The notes beneath the pieces were generated by a model. That model saw only the letters and a program-made list of their open reading frames with translations, was not told where the DNA came from and did not search any database. A stretch of DNA of 64,000 bases from Paenibacillus arenilitoris. GTDB lineage: Bacteria; Bacillota; Bacilli; Paenibacillales; Paenibacillaceae. Where the stretch lies: contig NZ_JACXIY010000014.1 in assembly GCF_014705655.1 (NCBI RefSeq), positions 186,001 to 250,000 of the forward strand. The letters are read 5' to 3'. Numbering within the stretch: position 1 is the first letter of the stretch; each line of letters starts with the position of its first letter. The position numbers were made by a program, and so were the translations under genes. This document shows, one piece after another, positions 61,111-64,000 of this stretch.

Positions 61111-63599
61111 TCGCTCTCCCCCTTCACCGCTTTAATAATCCCGCAGCAGGAATACGTCATATGCGGATACTCCTCGACGGGCACGCCGCGATCCTTCGCC
61201 AGCAGCAAAATAGGCTTCAGATGCGGGTTGTCCGTCCGGTCGACGAGAATTTTCCACGGCACCCGGCGAAGCAGGACGCGCGTCGTCTCGCCGACGCCGG
61301 GCTTGATGAGATTGATGTCCGCGATGCCGAATTCTTGTTTTATGCGCGCGATGTCCCGCATTCCTCGCCACGTGACCGTATGATCGGCCTCTTGTTGACC
61401 GAATCGCTCCGCGGCACGCTTTGCCCTCTCCGTCACCCGGCCGAAATGCGCCGATATCGTATCGACGAACTGATTCGATACGTCCGAGCCGCTCCACTCG
61501 CGATAATATTTCGCCCCGTGGAAGTCGTCCGGCCCGATCAGGTCGTCCCGCAGCACGGTGCGGCTGATCAGTCCCGACACCGTCGCGTTCAAGCACGCGC
61601 TCGGGATAAGCAAGTCCTCGCGCGTTCCGAACAATTCCGCGCAGTGGCCGGGGTCGGCCAAGACGGCCAGGTCGTCGTCAAGCCGTATGCCATACTTGCG
61701 CTCCATCCCGGCGCACGCTTCGGTCAGCACGCCCCGGATCGCGCCTTTGCCGGTCCATCCGTCCACGAACTGCACGCGCTCATCCGGGTGGTTCTGATGG
61801 ATGTAGCGCAGCGCGTTCTCGTCGATCCCTTTGCCTCGAATGATCGACAAGCTGTAGTGGGGCAGCGACACGCCGTAGGCATGCTGGACGTATCGCTTGA
61901 TCAGCACGCCCACCGGCGTCCCGCCTCTCGCCAAGGAAGCGAGCACGATGCCGAAGCCGCGCCTTGCGACGATGCGCTCGGATACGATGCCGACGGCCTC
62001 CGCGAGCGCAAGGGCGGAATCGCCGAGCGTATCGCGGAACAGCCGGATATAGGCGGGCGTCGGCTCGTATTCGATCGGCAGGCTCTCGGAATAGTGCCCG
62101 CCCGATTGCATGGCCGATTCCCGCTCCTCGGTGCGCCGCTCCAGCCGGAGGCCGCTCAGATCCTTGAGCAGGAACACGACGTCCTCCGGCGAATAGCTGC
62201 CGATCGGCGCCGGATCCGCGATCCGCGCCCGGCCGCAATAAACGATAACAATGCGGGGAATCCCGAGCTCCCGGAGCGCTCTCTTCATATCGGCGAGCCG
62301 CTGTTCGGGCATCTCGCGCTCCATGAACAGAATCATTTCGTCATAATGGCCGCGCGGGATGTTATACATGAAATTCGTCACGCCGGAATGCTCGGGCGAC
62401 TCGAAGCGGTATTTGGAACGGACCGCGTAGCCCGGGTCGTCGGACGGATGAATCGGGCTGCGCGTGCTGGATTGGTACCATGTGTCCGAGCCGAGAAGCG
62501 CCGCGATCCGCATCGGAACGTACATGAACTCGCCCGTCCCCATGCAGAGCGTCCTGCCGCCCGCGCGGTGCCCGCCGATTAACGCGGCCGCCCGGCCGAT
62601 CTCCCGGTCGAGCCGGCCGCTCTCCTCCGAAGTTAGGCCGAAGCGTCCCGTATGCTTTAAATAAAACGCGTCGCCGCTCCCGGAAGCAAAACCCTCGAAG
62701 CAGGCGCTCGCATCGAGCTCCCGAATTTCCGGTTCGCACGCCGGTACGGTCTGCGCATGCCGGGCGTCGTCCCGATCCTCGCCCTCCACCGGGCCGCCGT
62801 GCACCTCGATGTCGCCCGACACGAGCGACAGGCAATCGATATGGACGCCCAGCTCCCGCATCGCTTCGCCGAAGCGGTCGGCGTCCGCATGCGAACGCCA
62901 ATCGAGCAGGCTGGCGACGACGTAATTTTTGCGGCCGTATTTCCGGTGCAGATCGCGAATAATGTTGAGCGCGGTTTTGCCGGTCGTCAGCTCGTCGTCG
63001 ACGAGCACGATCGTCTCCGCCTCCGCGAAGATCGCCGGATCGGCCGCATAGCAGCGGTGGGCCGTCGCATGGGAATGCTCCTCCTCGAAATCGATGCAGG
63101 AGGCCATCGAAGCCATGCTCTCCCTCGTCGTATGAAGGAAGGAGGCTTCGCCCTCGAACAGGTCGAACATGGCGTGGCCGAGCGCCGTCGCCGTCTCCGC
63201 GAAACCGATGAACAGCGTCTTTTCGTCCACGGCCATTTTATTTTGCTTAAGCGCCTCATAGACCTCGCCGGCTATCTCCGGACGCTCGAAAGCCTCTACG
63301 ATCCGCTCCATCCCTACCGGAAGGGCGCCGCCCTTGAACTCGCGGTAGAGCAGCCCGAGCGAAGCGCCCGCCAGCAGCGAGACATGCGGCCTGACGGGAA
63401 TATGCTTGCCCAGCACCTTGCTGACGAATAAGAAGCTGCGCTTCTTGTTGATCCTGGCCGCCATTTGAAACAGATCGTTCAGCGGGATGCCGAAGCGGTT
63501 GTCCCTGGCCTCGATCGAAACCTCTAAATCTCCCAATATATTAAACGATTGCCGATTCCCTCTCTTGCGCGAGTAAGCAGGTGAAGTTTTGGTTTTCAT
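61107..63599 (-). CDS. PRTase-TRSP-StiP fusion protein of the Ter-linked pathway
   Basis: An 830-residue protein built of three parts. Residues about 40-270 are a phosphoribosyltransferase with the PRPP loop VLVDDELTTGKTA (198-210). Residues about 315-460 are the TRSP domain (GRTLCMGTGEFMYVPMRIAA, FMYNIPRGHYDEMILFMERE). From about 466, SYSPEDVVFLLKDLSGL marks the start of a StiP-type cysteine-protease-family domain with LARGGTPVGVLIKR, FVDGWTGKGAI and MTYSCCGI at the end. StiP is usually a separate gene. The ATG (GGGGTG upstream) overlaps the lyase gene by 59 bases. Confidence 0.88.
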   Translation of the reverse strand: MKTKTSPAYSRKRGNRQSFNILGDLEVSIEARDNRFGIPLNDLFQMAARINKKRSFLFVSKVLGKHIPVRPHVSLLAGASLGLLYREFKGGALPVGMERIVEAFERPEIAGEVYEALKQNKMAVDEKTLFIGFAETATALGHAMFDLFEGEASFLHTTRESMASMASCIDFEEEHSHATAHRCYAADPAIFAEAETIVLVDDELTTGKTALNIIRDLHRKYGRKNYVVASLLDWRSHADADRFGEAMRELGVHIDCLSLVSGDIEVHGGPVEGEDRDDARHAQTVPACEPEIRELDASACFEGFASGSGDAFYLKHTGRFGLTSEESGRLDREIGRAAALIGGHRAGGRTLCMGTGEFMYVPMRIAALLGSDTWYQSSTRSPIHPSDDPGYAVRSKYRFESPEHSGVTNFMYNIPRGHYDEMILFMEREMPEQRLADMKRALRELGIPRIVIVYCGRARIADPAPIGSYSPEDVVFLLKDLSGLRLERRTEERESAMQSGGHYSESLPIEYEPTPAYIRLFRDTLGDSALALAEAVGIVSERIVARRGFGIVLASLARGGTPVGVLIKRYVQHAYGVSLPHYSLSIIRGKGIDENALRYIHQNHPDERVQFVDGWTGKGAIRGVLTEACAGMERKYGIRLDDDLAVLADPGHCAELFGTREDLLIPSACLNATVSGLISRTVLRDDLIGPDDFHGAKYYREWSGSDVSNQFVDTISAHFGRVTERAKRAAERFGQQEADHTVTWRGMRDIARIKQEFGIADINLIKPGVGETTRVLLRRVPWKILVDRTDNPHLKPILLLAKDRGVPVEEYPHMTYSCCGIIKAVKGESE

Positions 63600-64000
63600 T
63601 TAGCACCCCGTATACGTTTGCTCTGATCATAATGCGGCCGGCCCATGTCATATGCGGCTTGAACTCGTTCATTTTGTTCGAATAACGGCTCTTCATGACG
63701 CCATGATCGCCCTTGCCGTTCTCGATAATGTGAAGCGCGTCCATATATTCCTCGTGGGTTACGACGTACATCGACTGCACCGGCCGGATATGGGTCGGGT
63801 GGATGATCGTTTTGCCGATCATGCCGTTCTCCTTGTCCATCGCCACCTCGCGAATAAGACCGTCTACGTACCGGTTAATATAATCCATCCGCAAGATCCG
63901 GCCGCTCCTGCCCATGCTTTCCTCGAAGGGAGTCTGCCTCAGCTGCGGCTTGAAGACGCGGTCGCTCTTGAAATATTCCCATACCGGACCCGAGATGACG
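63541..64000 (-). CDS. HpcH/HpaI-type aldolase/citrate-lyase-family protein (C-terminal part)
   Basis: The frame is open to the right edge, so the N terminus lies outside. The visible 152 codons include VWEYFKSDRVFKPQLRQTPF, RSGRILRMDYINRYVDGLIR, GMIGKTIIHPTHIRPVQSMY and GVLNENQNFTCLLA. GKTIIHPTHI is the CitE-like C-terminal signature. In Ter-type clusters this C-C lyase is next to the PRTase and ATP-grasp genes. An internal ATG at 63915 lies inside the domain and is not a real start. It overlaps the fusion gene by 59 bases. Confidence 0.85.
   Translation of the reverse strand, partial: VISGPVWEYFKSDRVFKPQLRQTPFEESMGRSGRILRMDYINRYVDGLIREVAMDKENGMIGKTIIHPTHIRPVQSMYVVTHEEYMDALHIIENGKGDHGVMKSRYSNKMNEFKPHMTWAGRIMIRANVYGVLNENQNFTCLLAQERESAIV

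Overview
The window looks like chromosomal DNA of a spore-former-type Firmicute in the Paenibacillaceae (Paenibacillus, Cohnella or a close relative). The base composition is GC-rich for a Bacillus-type organism. Gene starts often use TTG or GTG behind strong GGAGG sites. Regulation is typically Firmicute: a T-box, a CIRCE element, a yybP-ykoY riboswitch, a GlpP antiterminator gene and a GlnR/TnrA-type box. No rRNA, tRNA, CRISPR array or intact mobile element was seen. Assignment to a genus is inference only.

Layout, left half. 1-1.7 kb: start of an archaeal/fungal-type asd gene behind a T-box leader, then a YebC-type regulator. 1.7-9.6 kb, all on the minus strand: a GNAT enzyme, a three-gene ABC exporter (ATPase plus two ABC-2 permeases), two tandem class C beta-lactamase-like hydrolases, a transposase remnant and a LysM/M14 peptidase. 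9.6-13.7 kb: an MTHFR-type enzyme, pyrE with its own leader terminator, a small membrane protein, a LysR regulator and divergent ilvE. 13.9-21.5 kb: two DHA2 drug exporters, an SDR, a saccharopine-dehydrogenase-like protein, MarR with two matching operators, and a small ribbon-helix-helix-like gene in an operon with a second DNA polymerase III beta clamp. 21.5-28.8 kb: a membrane/SUKH-like protein with a strong internal start, thrC, a pentapeptide-repeat protein, a DUF3895 protein with 12-residue repeats, a D-threonine-aldolase-type enzyme and RidA.

Layout, right half. 28.8-37.7 kb: single genes (SRPBCC, DUF72, MEKHLA, BdbC, a diguanylate cyclase, a LysM protein, a broken SLH gene, htpG behind CIRCE, FusB-type EF-G-binding protein). 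37.9-43.4 kb: a candidate nitrogen-scavenging operon (DUF2294, SsuBCA-like importer, cysteine hydrolase, MFS) headed by a consensus promoter and a perfect TGTNA-N7-TNACA box. 43.5-51.9 kb: a glycerol-3-phosphate/glycerophosphodiester operon (UgpB, HAD, UgpC, UgpA, UgpE and two GlpQ-type phosphodiesterases) preceded by glpP and a large leader terminator. 52-56.2 kb: AraC regulator, PhyH dioxygenase, a DHA2 exporter and tdk.

56.2-64 kb is the most interesting region. TerC lies behind a manganese (yybP-ykoY) riboswitch. It is followed on the minus strand by an operon for TelA, an XpaC-like protein, an ATP-grasp ligase, a HAD phosphatase, a PRTase-TRSP-StiP fusion and an HpcH/HpaI-type lyase cut by the window edge. 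This matches the predicted Ter-linked pathway that makes a nucleoside-like metabolite. Its product is unknown, and here two normally separate genes are fused.

A second theme is the intergenic DNA. Four long gaps each hold a local array of short palindromes or inverted repeats, with a different sequence in every gap.
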